Shown here piece by piece: positions 33,866 through 45,336 of a stretch of DNA of 64,000 nt. Below the pieces are notes generated by a model that worked only from the letters and a program-made list of their open reading frames with translations, did no database searches and had not been told where the DNA came from. The stretch is taken from the NCBI GenBank assembly GCA_028023455.1, contig JAQFVV010000316.1, positions 688,783 through 752,782 of the forward strand. The letters run 5' to 3'. Position 1 is the first letter of the stretch, and each line of letters begins with the position of its first letter. Both the position numbers and the translations under genes were made by a program. The stretch is from Epiperipatus broadwayi. Taxonomy: Eukaryota; Onychophora; Udeonychophora; Euonychophora; Peripatidae.

Positions 33866-34315
33866 AGTATCCCTAAGGTCAGTCAACTGGGCATGTGCCC
33901 AGGGGCTAGTGGTGCCCTGCACCAAGCTACCTTATTTTAATCAACAACACAATATATATCTTACACATTAGTAAAATAAACTGAGAGACCAACATTTGAT
34001 TCAAATTCTTCTCTACTTTTGAAATGAAATATGCCACATTTCCATAGAAAATAAGTTATGTCAAGACATAAATTTAAGTGAAAGAATAGATAAATTTTCT
34101 GAAAATAAAACAAGGAAAATAAAATTATATTAACTTTGTTTTTCTTTTATATTAATGTTATAAGTTAAGTATTACTATTTAAATCATAATAAATGTTGTA
34201 TATGTTCTTTTCTTGTATTAAAAACTTAAGATTTTATTTATTTAATTTTTTATTTACTGGGGTCCCACTCCATATTTGTACCTGGGGCTTCAAAATCCAA
34301 AGAGCAGCACAGTGT
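33866..34315. repeat. Possible hAT remnant
   Basis: CAGTAGTATCCCTAAGG with GGGCATGTGCCCAGGGGC near 33863-33908, and GGGGTCCCACTCC...CCTGGGGCTTC near 34258-34290, look like the GC-rich subterminal parts of a hAT element. No terminal inverted repeat or target duplication was confirmed. Confidence 0.3.
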
Positions 34316-35483
34316 ATTTACACAAATTACATTGCTTAATTAATAAAATATCCATTATATTTATAAAATATGCCTCTTTCATATGCAAAATAAAAACATT
34401 ATAAAACAAAAACTGCAAATATAGATCTGATCTATTTGTAAAATACTGTATTTTTTATAGTAGTTCGTATTCATGAATTCTTTTTAAAAATTACATTATT
34501 TTGAGAGTAAGATTAAATCCGTATTTGTAGAATATTCAACTCTTTGTGAGAAATATTTTTGTTTTGACAATGTTTCTATTTTGCATTACATAAAATAATT
34601 TGAGAAAAACAAAATTAAAGCGGCATGTTTTATAAATATGATAGATAATTTATTAACTCTTTTACTGTCAATTCAAAACAGCTTTATAGTGGGCACTTTA
34701 GTAAAACATTTTCATGTATATTTAGCAAATAAATCTTTACTCTCCACTATATATACAATATTTACATTTCTGGTAATATTCATGAAAATCATAACTTTAA
34801 AAAATAAAAGTCTTAACAAATAAAATACAAGTTTAAAAATAATCAAAAAGACAAATAAAGTGAAATACTAATCCGAATTATAACTTTGATCTTGAGGCTA
34901 AAAGTAATATTTTTCATTGAATAATAAAGAATTATGCATCAATTTTCAGTAAAGAATAAATTCAAATAATCTTTAAAATTTAACAATTCTGATTATAATT
35001 GCAAAAAATGATAAAAAACAATAGATATAGAAATATTTCTTTTTTTGTCAATAATGTCTTCTATCTTCACATTGGTATATATTTTATTGTTTTCCTTAAC
35101 AAATATGTTTAAATAAAATATGAATTTAAATTTAATGTACTCATTAAAAATAAATATTTTATTTAATTTTACAAAATGCATTACCTCTCATATGTGCAGA
35201 TAAGGGAAGGTATCAACAGCAGTAGCTAAGATTTCAGGAAAATGCATTTATTTTACATGCCACACATTTTCCATAGAAACACTTCTCTTTATTTTGACTA
35301 AACTCAGGAAAAAGTGCAAAAGCTGAGATCATAAAAGTTTAGATCAGAGTAACAAAAAAATTATGAACTAAGAAGAAAGTAAACTCAAAAATTTAATAAT
35401 TAAAATAATAATAGATATATGTCACTGTTTTTAAACTTTAACTTAAGAAAAAAAAATTCAATGTTAATTTTTTTATACTTGCA
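34316..35483. other. Very AT-rich, nothing recognised
   Basis: Intron-like or intergenic. Small frames lack motifs. Confidence 0.3.
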
Positions 35484-35604
35484 GAGAATGTTTTCTGCCA
35501 TTGAAGGCAGAGTCATAGCATTTATGAAATGCATGATAGATCATGGTATTGAAATGGCAAACAAACATGAGTTTGCATTTTATTTTGAAGAATTAATTAA
35601 ATAA
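35484..35604 (+). CDS. Possible terminal coding exon of an unidentified gene
   Basis: Preceded by a pyrimidine-rich tract and AG (TTTTTTTATACTTGCAG). The frame reads RMFSAIEGRVIAFMKCMIDH, then GIEMANKHEFAFYFEELIK and stops with TAA. Amino-acid composition is balanced and unlike the surrounding AT-driven frames, and AATAAA signals follow about 100 bp later. I do not recognise the protein. It could equally be a transposon relic; no upstream exon was found. Confidence 0.3.
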
Positions 35605-37059
35605 TGATTTTCCCTAACACCATATTGAATTTTTTTATGCATCTGTTGATGTTGAAATTTTTATATTAACTTATAATGCATCATAAAAATATATTAAATA
35701 TCAAAAATGTTACCATACTATAATAAACAATAAATATAATAAAATGTAATAATTATTAAAAAAATTTTTAAACTTATTAATTTGTTAATTTATTTATAAA
35801 TCTATATTTTGATATGTTTTAAAATTTAAAACATTTTTAATGTTTTAATCTACAATTAATTACAAAAATAATAAGATATAGAAATATCTGTTAGTCTTTA
35901 TTAATAGCATTTTTAAATGAAGATGGAAGTCTTTCAAATAGACAGTAGAATCTATAGCATTTAAAGTTTTTTTCCTAACAATATATATTTTTAATATATG
36001 TTGTTTTCATAACAACTTTGATAAAGAGAAAAGGTACTGAATTTGATCAATTCATACACATATGCACACATATATTGAGGGAAAGATTGTTCTGATCAAT
36101 GAATGTTACTAACAAAGTGTCTGATTGTAATTTTATTTAGAAGATAATATTCCTTGATCATCTGCATTGTACTTTAATATTAAATCAGCAATGTTAAATG
36201 TGAAGATACTCATGTTCCAGCCATAAGATAAAAACTTTGAAAAAATAATAATGACTATAAATAGTCAAAATAAGAGTCGTAGATCACATGACCCTATCTC
36301 TTAAGCTTGTAAGTTATAAACAATGAGGATTGCCAATTCCTCTACAAGCTTTATGATAAATGCTTAGTCAGAGCCAGCACTTAAAATATCCCTGCCAGGA
36401 CCCCCCCAACCCCCAACCATGGTTTCATGCTTTGGCACTCCTCAGAGAGGTGTCAGGGTAGGTTCATAATGACTGTCTTACTGTTTAACATAAATGCACT
36501 ATATAGATTAATATTTTGGAATGTGAGCATAGTTTAACATCTAGTATGAGCACAAAGTAAATTTTAATATTTCTTAAGTGTTAATAAGATTATTAAAAGA
36601 AATTGATGAAAAATAAATGATTTAATATATTCACACTCTCAGTCCAAGATACTTAAGACTGGCCTATATAAGTGCATTTACATTTAAAAATAACAGTCAT
36701 ATTTATTTTCTCAAAGTCATTACCTTGTGGCTGAATGAGAGTATTCTTACATTTAACATCCCTGATTTAAAATTATGGTATGACGCAATGAGCAAGAATC
36801 ATTACCTTCTAAATACAAATTACATATCGTTCTTCTTATTATTTGACCTACTTCATTTACAAACTAATATTAAAAATGTAACTAGTATTGTTATAATAAA
36901 TTCAATATTCATTTATAATTAAAAATATTTTTGCATGAAGGTAATTAATTTTATTATAAGTTAAGAAATGTAATAAATATAATAATTGAAATTATGCATA
37001 CTTAAATTTATCCATTGATTATTGTTAAGATTTTCTACATTAACAAATTTTTTCCCCCA
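35605..37059. other. AT-rich, nothing recognised
   Basis: 36290-36480 is less AT-rich (C run near 36400) but has no frame or repeat partner. Confidence 0.3.
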
Positions 37060-37570
37060 ATATATCAAATCCCCTACATTTACAATTGGTCTCCAGGTAT
37101 AAGAGTGCCCAGTATTTCAAATCTTACATATTAAGCCTGCATTCTGCCCATCCTTCTTCTAGGTATTTAAATGAATACTGTCCTATACATGAGGGGTCAG
37201 AGTGACTTGAGATCAACATGGGCATGATAACAATATTGGCATCAGCATGGGATTTGGGAATTCTATCATCATATTTTCAATGGTATGGATGTCTGAAGAG
37301 TTGGAGTAGATTGAAGCCTGTCCATTGAAATATAAGGATTTGCTATCTTAATATAAACTGAGCACTGATTGTATATATGTATGGGAGATGATAATCTGGC
37401 CCAACTGATAAGTGTTGGTTTAGCACGAAATACATATATTGGTGATTATTTATCTTTTCTGCATGTGTGTCGTCATGTGTATCAGTAGTATGAGATAGTG
37501 TGGATGGTTGAAGTGGCTTGAAAGTTTGAGTTCAAATACTCTATATTTCCAATATAAAAAATAAAATAAA
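37060..37570 (+). repeat. SINE family B: tail fragment and a full-length copy
   Basis: 37060-37130 matches the 3' tail seen at 39105-39160 (CCAGGTATAA...TTTCAAATCTTACA). 37383-37570 has GCACGAAATACATATATTGG, TGTATCAGTAGTATGAGATA and TTGAGTTCAAATACTC (B-box-like). Confidence 0.55.
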
Positions 37571-38170
37571 AGATGTTTCATTAATATTGCCATAAAAAAC
37601 ATTCATGCTTGTTTTTGCTAAAATTGTAGGAAATTATGTATGAGATAATGTATAACATGCATATCTAGTGAATACATTTTTTTCTAATTCAGCAAATATG
37701 ACTATGGAAAAATTGATAAACCATGCAGATGAAAGACTATATATAAAAAAGAAGTTAAATTTCTTAGACTATTGCTACAAATGGTTGTCTACCTTTTAAA
37801 TAATTTAATTGATAATTAACTCAATTATTTGAAAAGTTTAATTATTTTCCAACATCAAATTAGCAGTTATAGCTATGCTCCAATTAAATATATACGACAA
37901 ATCAATTCATATATTTTACAGGTGAATAGATTCAAATAATTTGAAAATTAAAATGATTATTTCTGAATGTTTTAAATATTTGAGATAGCTACTAGCTATA
38001 GTTAGATAATACCTTATTAAAATATAACAAAATATAACAAATTATACATTAATAAAATATAATATCTGCAGGATTTTAATTAGCACTTTAAATGTTTGTT
38101 CTCGTAACAGTCTTAGTTTGCTCATGTATTTCTAGTAACATTTTCATTTTTAGCTTGGAAGATATGTTTA
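37571..38170. other. AT-rich; one weak exon-like stretch
   Basis: TTTTTTTCTAATTCAG ends at 37693 and is followed by a 33-codon frame (MTMEKLINHADERLYIKKKL...) to a stop near 37800. Not enough to call an exon. Confidence 0.25.
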
Positions 38171-38278
38171 ATGTTGTTAACCGAGAGGTCAGTGCAGCCA
38201 GCTTGCAAGCAAGCAATTGGTTGCAGACGGTTGTTGCAGGTTCGCATCCCGGCAGATGCTATGACATATAAAAAAATA
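38171..38278 (+). repeat. tRNA-derived SINE, family A
   Basis: TTAACCGAGAGGTCAGTGC, GCAGGTTCGCATCCCGG (B box), GATGCTATGACATA and an A-rich tail. Same family as 18862-18973 but on the plus strand. Confidence 0.75.
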
Positions 38279-38399
38279 TTGATTTTCCAGCTGTCATATT
38301 AAATAATTTTAAAGAAAACTTGATCAAAATCTCCATGTTCAGTTCCAATGTGTAGTTATTGATTTATTATTTGGTAAGTCTTCATATATTTTCTTATAG

Positions 38400-38509
38400 A
38401 GCTTCAGCTTATGGAGAGGATTATTATATGCATGTGTTGGGTTGCTCATAAATGATATCCAGAATATCTTGAGAAGTTTAGAGGCAGGATTTCAGCAATT
38501 GATTCAAGG
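38400..38509 (+). CDS. Possible internal coding exon of an unidentified gene
   Basis: Preceded by TATATTTTCTTATAG and followed by G|GTGATT. One frame is open throughout: SFSLWRGLLYACVGLLINDI, then QNILRSLEAGFQQLIQ; length 110 bp. The other two frames contain stops. Amphipathic, leucine-rich, and unlike the AT-driven background. An alternative frame (ASAYGEDYYMHVLGCS, then stop) could instead make a last exon. Protein family not recognised. Confidence 0.3.
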
Positions 38510-38999
38510 GTGATTTTTTCTCTTTTAATCCTACATGAGTTTCAGCCACCAGATTAATTTTGATCTATTATGAAATTTTTACAACTATTTAATTTCTGTA
38601 ATTTTATACTCTCTAGAAATAATTGTTTATCACAGTTTATATGGATTTTACCTGTTTATTAATTTTTTGTTTCACAATAAATACTTTTTGACATATTTTT
38701 TTTATGATAATGTGCTTTGTAAAGATGTACTTTCTTGCTTATCATAATAATTTAGTTTTTTAATTAGGTTGATTATACACGTATAAAAGTTAATTAATTA
38801 AAAAAAAAGCCAAATTTTAATTAATTTATATGAGAAAAAGTAAATTTAATTTTTTTTAATCATGTAAAATATCTAATTAAAATAAAAAAAAAATACAAAC
38901 AAAATTTATTGATACACAACTCATATGTTTACTTTTGGATTATTCAATAATGAAATCAAAATATTTCCATATTTATATAATTAAATGTTACCATTGTTA
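38510..38999. other. Very AT-rich, nothing recognised
   Basis: No supported feature. Confidence 0.3.
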
Positions 39000-39165
39000 T
39001 ATTGGTGATTATTTATCTTTTCAACATGTGTGTGGTCATGTGTATCAATAGTATGAGATAGTGTGGATAGTTGAAGATTGCTTAAAAGTCTGAGTTCAAA
39101 TCCCCTGTATTTACAATTATGTTCCAGGTATAAAAATGCCTGTATTTCAAATCTTACACATTGTT
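39000..39165 (+). repeat. SINE family B, 5'-truncated
   Basis: Starts ATTGGTGATTATTTATCTTT. Contains GTGTATCAATAGTATGAGATA, GAGTTCAAATCCCC and the CCAGGTATAAAAATGCC tail. Confidence 0.55.
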
Positions 39166-39287
39166 ATTCTAATAAAATATTCTTACTAAGATCTTTATAG
39201 CAAGTGAAATTAAATCAATCCAATGAGCCAGTGTCATAAGAAAACCATAAATTAGCAATTTATTTTTGTCTAATACATATGTATAAA

Positions 39288-39500
39288 ATATTATCTAGAT
39301 CCATGTATAATCTATTGTATTAAAAATATGTATACCAATATTTCAATCAGGTCATACTAGTCATCAACTGGGTAATAAATATTACGAAAATAGTTATAGA
39401 ATGCCTCTATAACTGTTTTCATGACCACTATGACCTGTCTGAAATGTTGGTATATACATATTTACTACAATTAATTATACATGGATGTAGCCAGATAACA
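39288..39500. repeat. Foldback hairpin
   Basis: CCATGTATAATCTATTGTA at the left pairs with the complement of TACAATTAATTATACATGG at the right. GTATACCAATATTTCA pairs with TGAAATGTTGGTATA. AGTTATAGAATGCC and CTCTATAACTG form the centre. Confidence 0.6.
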
Positions 39501-39573
39501 TTTCATTATATATATATATATTTATCATAAATAAATAAAAAAAAGCTTGTTTAGAGCTATTAGCATGCTCTTA

Positions 39574-39576
<3 letters not shown>

Positions 39577-39611
<35 letters not shown>
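39577..39611. repeat. TA microsatellite
   Basis: About 17 TA units. Confidence 0.85.
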
Positions 39612-39616
<5 letters not shown>

Positions 39617-39647
39617 GCATAAAGCTAAACTAGTCACTAAATAATTA

Positions 39648-39845
39648 AAATTACCCCAAATTCATAACTTAACCAGACTAGCTAAAAAAAAAAAACAAGT
39701 CTAAAACACAAACAACAGTTTCTTTGCTACAAGCAGACTTCTCAAACAAAATTACACTTGAGAAGTCTGCTAGTAGCAGTGAAACCATTGGTTGTGTTTT
39801 AGAGGGTTTTTTTTGGCTAGTTTGAGTTGTGTATTCGGGTAATTA
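39648..39845. repeat. Foldback hairpin
   Basis: AATTACCCCAAATTCATAACT, CTAAAACACAAACAA and GCAGACTTCTCAA on the left pair with TTGAGAAGTCTGC, TTGTGTTTTAG and CGGGTAATT on the right, around a 12-nt loop near 39745. Confidence 0.6.
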
Positions 39846-41019
39846 TGATAAATATATATTTACATTACAGCCTCCATATTTATGACATTTAGTTTCAAAT
39901 TTTAATGCAGAGACTGAAATTTGTATATAGAAATAAACTATATTATAATATGCTTTTTAACACAAGTATATAGATATTTGTATATTCTGGGTTTGCTTTG
40001 CTTATTCTCTATATGTACTACATATTAAAATATTAAAATGTAAAAACCTGAGCTTCATGCTTATACATAACATTACTATTTAATATTTCTTTGAGTATCA
40101 GATAGCTAAAATTATGGACATGGATATTGGGTATATTAAAAGCTGGGGGCAGCGGGACTACTCTAATTTAATCAATATTAAAAAAATATTTTATTTTTTG
40201 TTATCAATGTTGTGTTATGCCATAAACTCTAGTAATATGTTATCTTGATCAATATTAATCATATCATTGGCTAATTGTGAATACTTATTATAATTTTAAG
40301 CGAATGGTTTTACTTAATATTTGACTTTTGCTTAATGTTTTTAATAACATCAATCTAGCTTATGTAAAATGTTTATTTTAAAAAATAATAATACAAATTT
40401 CAAAGCCAGTTCTCTTTATCTTATGTTAGAGCTGTTATTATAAACATGAATAATCAATGGACACCAGATTGTATAGTGCTTTAATATTCTTATTTCTACA
40501 CTGGTTTTTGAATGTTGATTTTTATCTGTCAGAATTTGATTCAAAGCTGAAACTAATGCATTGTGTATATAGAAGCCATGTTTATTCCTTTATACTGAAA
40601 CTAAAAGAAATCCTAAGGTTTTGAACTTAAGCCAACTTGCATGCATATTTATATAAATCTGACCCTAGATCATTTTCTATGTTAGGGATCTCAGTTTTAT
40701 GTTATCTGTAGATTGCTTTACTTCTTGCTTTGAATCTTCAAATTTTACTGATGAAAACAAAAATCAGAAACCAATCAGTTGATGTGGATGTTAAACAACT
40801 ATTATTATCTGGTATCCATAGATTATTCAGAATTACAGTAGATTGCTCTAGAATAGGATAAATAGAACTATTTTTTAATTGGAGGAAATAAAGTTAAATG
40901 TGGTGAATAGATATAACTATTTGGGAAACGTCTTATGTAATCAAAGAAATTGCTTGGATGAATGGGAAAAAAATTGATAAATGAAACAAAGAAAAGAAAG
41001 GGATTAATAAAGAAATTAA
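39846..41019. other. AT-rich, nothing recognised
   Basis: No supported feature. Confidence 0.3.
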
Positions 41020-42060
41020 CAGTGTTCTCATATAATAAGTATGATGGAGCTAAAATTGTAGGGAAGAGAGTGGCAGTAGTAGGGTTAACATATGAATGAT
41101 GCGTTATGTGTTAGTAAAGGGGCATTAGATTACTTAGGAAAAGTACAAAGAGAAGTAGGAAGACATGCATTAGATGCATATGTGTGATTGGCAAAAGAGG
41201 CAATTCAAGGAGAAATGGGATGACCAAGTTTTTATATGAGAGATACAAAAAGCAAAATGAAAATGTTTGGTAGATTGCAGTTTATGGAGAATAAAAAAAA
41301 TAGCCAAAATAGTAGTTAATTGGGTTATGAATAAAGAGCAGGCAACAAGATGGGTAAGAAAGGTAATGTGATATGCAAAAGATTTGGATAAAAAATTTAT
41401 GTCAGTATACTTATACAAAAGGTGGAATGATTGTATTAAGAGAATTGTTGAGTGTTATAGTGTTAAGGAATGGGATAAAAAAATAGATGCATTAATAAAG
41501 AATAGGGAGTTGAAGAGTAAAAAGAGTTGAAATATATATAGAAGTAAACAGAATATTGGGTGCGAGTTAATTTATGATAATAGCAAGGAAAGTAGTTTAC
41601 TGTTTAAGGCTTGAACAGGAACTTTAGAAATAAAGGAATGTACATATAAATAGAAAAATGTGATTGATTTATTTTGCAAGTTGTGTAAGGAAGGCATAGA
41701 AAATATTAGGCATCTGTTAATTGAATGTAAATGTCCGAAAGCAGAAAGAGTACAAATAATGAAATTGTGGAAGAATAAACATAAGCATAGCGATTATACA
41801 GAAAGTGGGTTATTGGTTTTTATGCTGGGTCTGGGAAAAGATATGGGTGGTTTAGATATAAAGGCCATGGAGTTGACAAAGATTATGTTGTGTAAATGGG
41901 ATGGAGGAGGATAGAGAAGAATATGGGAAAACTTAGGGTGGAGAATGGAAAGGGAAGTTAAAGTAGTTAACAAGTTTCTCTCTGCATAGTTGTTGAGAGA
42001 TTCCTGGCTTTGTATAAGGAGAAGTCACAGTGCACCACATCACATCACATCGCATCACTA
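41020..42060 (+). pseudogene. 3' part of a decayed LINE (RT C-terminus and tail)
   Basis: Plus-strand reading gives YDGAKIVGKRV, then GALDYLGKVQREVGRHALDA, then LAKEAIQGEMG, SFYMRDTKSKMKMFGRLQFM, and finally CKLCKEGIENIRHLLIEC in the open frame 41660-41914. L.KVQ..VGR..L.A...EAI.GEMG...F..R..K.K....RL..M followed by a C..C...H...C finger is the usual C-terminus of many LINE ORF2 proteins. Several stops interrupt it. The 3' end runs through GAGAGATTCCTGGC to a CATCACATCACATCGCATCAC tail, shared with 19318-19500 and 47365-47607. Confidence 0.72.
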
Positions 42061-43190
42061 CTTTTGAAAGCTTATGGGTAAGTTGAGAAAGTCATATGAT
42101 ATTGTTGGTAATAAACTTATTATAGATGTTTAATTACATTTTTCAATCTTAGATGTTTTTATATTTAATTATTTAATATTATTTAAATAAATAATTGTTT
42201 TGTTATTTTTTAGTGAGATCAGAATTTTTTTATTTTTTTATTATCATTTTCTATTTTTACATTTGTAATAATATTAAAAAAAAAGTGATCAATTTACTAC
42301 TAATGGAGATCAATATATAGGGTTTTTTTAATTTTTTAATTAATTAGAATTATTGCCACTAGAATGAAACTTCTTTTTTCTTTCAGAAATTATAGCATTT
42401 GATATTTTATTAATGCCTGTATAATTAAATTAAGACACTGGTGATTTTTAATTAATTTTTTTTTTTTTTAGTATCTCAAGAGATATTTTTTACACATTTA
42501 TTAAAAAAATTATAACAATCTTTAATCAATGAACGGTTACATCCAAAATAAAATTAGCCACCAAATACTACACTTTATACAAACACACATGCGCGCACAC
42601 AAAGCAGTAAATTCTGGAAAAGAATATCTAAGATAATATGTACATAAATGAATATGTGTACTTATATATATTGCAAATTTTATTTATTTTTTTAAAATAG
42701 TTATTCTTATAATTTTCTTAAAACAGTTACTTTATTATAGTAGTAACTAAGATTAAAATTGCCAGATTTTTTGTAACCTTCATTTATTTAAAGAAAAAAT
42801 TGAACTGTTATAAATGCCAATGGAATTCAGGCAAAGTGTGAGAACTTTGAGTTACAGAAAATAGAAATTTCATTACAAAAACAAAAAAAAAAAAATCCAC
42901 AAAAGTAAAGATGAAAACTAAAATAACAGATGCTATACGAAATAAAAAATAAAAAAATGATAATAGAAAAAATAGGTTTTATTATAATAAAGCTAAATAA
43001 AGTAAAGTGATTTAGTCACGTATGTAAAAATGAATCAGAAATGTAGAAGTATAATTCCCCCCCCCCCATATGATCAGAAGAGAGTTAAAAAGAAAGATAA
43101 GCTTGAAGTGGACCTGCATCTAAGTGAAAATTATGTTAGATATACTTATTTTTAATAAAATATAAAATCATAAAACAATACAATACTACA
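42061..43190. other. AT-rich, nothing recognised
   Basis: Homopolymer runs (C run near 43060) and no frame or repeat partner. Confidence 0.3.
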
Positions 43191-43824
43191 CAAAAATCCA
43201 AAATTTTACCAAAATCCTTACACGACCATGGTTTCATCTACTAAGCAAATAGACCTCAAGTGAAAATCAAACTAAAGAAACTATATATGTACATATAACA
43301 AACCTTCCCATAATTCATTTCAAAAAACAACTTACCTTTATATTTTATAATTATAAATTTATTTAAATGCACATTGAGCACATTGATTATGTAAATAATA
43401 TTCATTAAGGCTGTAGCCTCAAGAACATGTGTATAAAATGCGATAGTAGGGACCTCTACAGGTCTTAAAACCACATGCGTATAAAATGCTATAGTAAGGA
43501 CCTCTACAGGTCTTAAAACCACAAGCTTACTCTTTTCTTCCAATGAGTAAGCTTGTGGTTTTAAGACCTGTAGAGGTCCCTACTATCGCATTTTATATGC
43601 ATGTGCTTGAGGCTACAGCCTTAATGAATATTCTTTATATTTTATGAAAACATTTTTTGATATAAAGGGAAGTTGGTTTTTGAAATGAATTATGGGAAGG
43701 TTTGTTTGCTTTGTATATATATATATGTTGCTTCTTTATTTTGAATTTCATTTAAGAAAGTCTATTTGTTTAGTAGATGAAACCATGGTCGTGTAAGGAT
43801 TTTGGTAAAATTTTGGATTTTTAT
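43191..43824. mobile_element. Large foldback element, 12-nt loop
   Basis: The left arm (from about 43191, AAATCCAAAATTTTACC) runs to 43532 and the right arm from 43545 to about 43824. ACCACAAGCTTACTC and its exact complement flank the loop. TTACACGACCATGGTTTCATC recurs inverted in the right arm. The left arm carries a tandem duplication of about 68 bp (GACCTCTACAGGTCTTAAAA twice) that the right arm lacks. Confidence 0.78.
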
Positions 43825-43979
43825 CTAGTATTGTCTTGTTTTATGGCTTTATATTTTATTTATTACTAGTATAGTGTTAGGCAGTTTTAAATTTTTTATT
43901 TTTAATAAAACATTTTATAAAGCAAATTTATGTGTGTAATAATAAATAGGATATCACAAATAAGAAAAACACAAGATGA

Positions 43980-45080
43980 TCATGTATTCTCATGCTTATA
44001 TTTCATTATAATATATACTTCTCTGCATGGTTTGGAGCAGTTGAGAGAACATCCAACTTGAATCACAATAAATTATATCAGATTATATGTTGATTTATAA
44101 TTTTGAAAAGAAATTTAAAATCTCTCTACATTACAGTCTAGAACTAAGATAATAAAATAATCTTTATTTTTCATTGCAATATATTTAAAGAATTTATTGA
44201 AAACTGACTGTAATAAACTACAATTTTGTTTAGAATTAGGATTCCAAATGATTGAACCATATTCTATTATGAGAATATGTAATGATAGAATCATTTGTAT
44301 TTTGTGTGAAAAGGTCCATTATTAAAAAATAAGACTCCAAATCTATTTGAGATACAATAAGATTTTGTAAGAATTAATAAAATAGCAAAAGTGTAAAAGC
44401 TCAGATTTTTTTTTAGAAAATGAGAGAAGTGAATATTTATGAAGATTAATTGACATTATTTAGTTCTTATCAGATACTACAGTTATCAATATAAAGAAGA
44501 GTGCAATCAATCATTGATGTGATTCTTCTGAAGATTTTACAATCATCAACATAGCATAAAAATAAGAACATTTCAGATAATCCTTAAGGTCATTGATATA
44601 AATATTAAAAAGCATAGATAATAATATACTACACTGAGAAACACCTAAATTACATTCATATTTAAGGAAAATTTTGTTATTAAATCTAACATGTCATACA
44701 ATTTACTAAAAAGAGATTAAAATCAATAATAAATTTACAACAAAACTTAATATGTGCAATTTGTAAAGGAGAATGATGTGATCTACTTTATCAAAAGCTG
44801 TTAATAAATCAAAATAAATATTATTAAGTTTTTGTTAATTCTCAATCACATGTGCTATATTATCATAAGAATTAAAAAGATTAGTTGTGATTAATCTATT
44901 AGGAATAAATTCATGCTGTGAAAAAGAAATAATTTTACTTATATTAGAAATAGTTTTATTATAAACACACCTTTTGAAATATTATGCAGTAGCAATTGTG
45001 AGAATGACGTTTAAATATTGGGATCATTTTGGCACATTTAAGAACATTAGAAAAAATATGTGTATCTAGCAAGATTAAGG
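43980..45080 (-). pseudogene. Decayed LINE reverse transcriptase, jockey/CR1-like
   Basis: Minus-strand reading in shifting frames: LKCAKMIPIFK (about 45040), SQHEFIPNRLITTNLFN (44910), IYFDLLTAFDKVDHIILLYKL (44790; motif A), VRFNNKIFLKYECNLGVSQCSI (44660; motif B), LFNIYINDL (44600), then a decayed motif C, and IEYGSIIWNP near 44260. This is the classic order of a jockey/CR1-type RT with its C-terminal region. No intact frame. A different clade from the 25.9-30.9 kb LINE. Confidence 0.75.
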
Positions 45081-45336
45081 CTAATTATTATTATTTTAAT
45101 TTACATTATATTTTTAAAATAAAATCTAGTCTTTTTAAGTTGGTTTAATAAACAAATACAAAATCAAATAATTAAAATCTTTTCTATTATTTAAATTTCA
45201 TTTTTCAATCTTTTATTCCACAATTAATTTATATAATTTAATAAATGCTCTTTATATATTTATACCTTTTTACAAAAACAAATAATAATATAAACTGCTC
45301 CAAGCAATAGAATGCACACAAATAAAACAAAACAAA

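Noticed and set aside
37693-37800. Coding exon after TTTTTTTCTAATTCAG
   Set aside because: Two frames are equally possible and short, with no downstream support; left as a note only.
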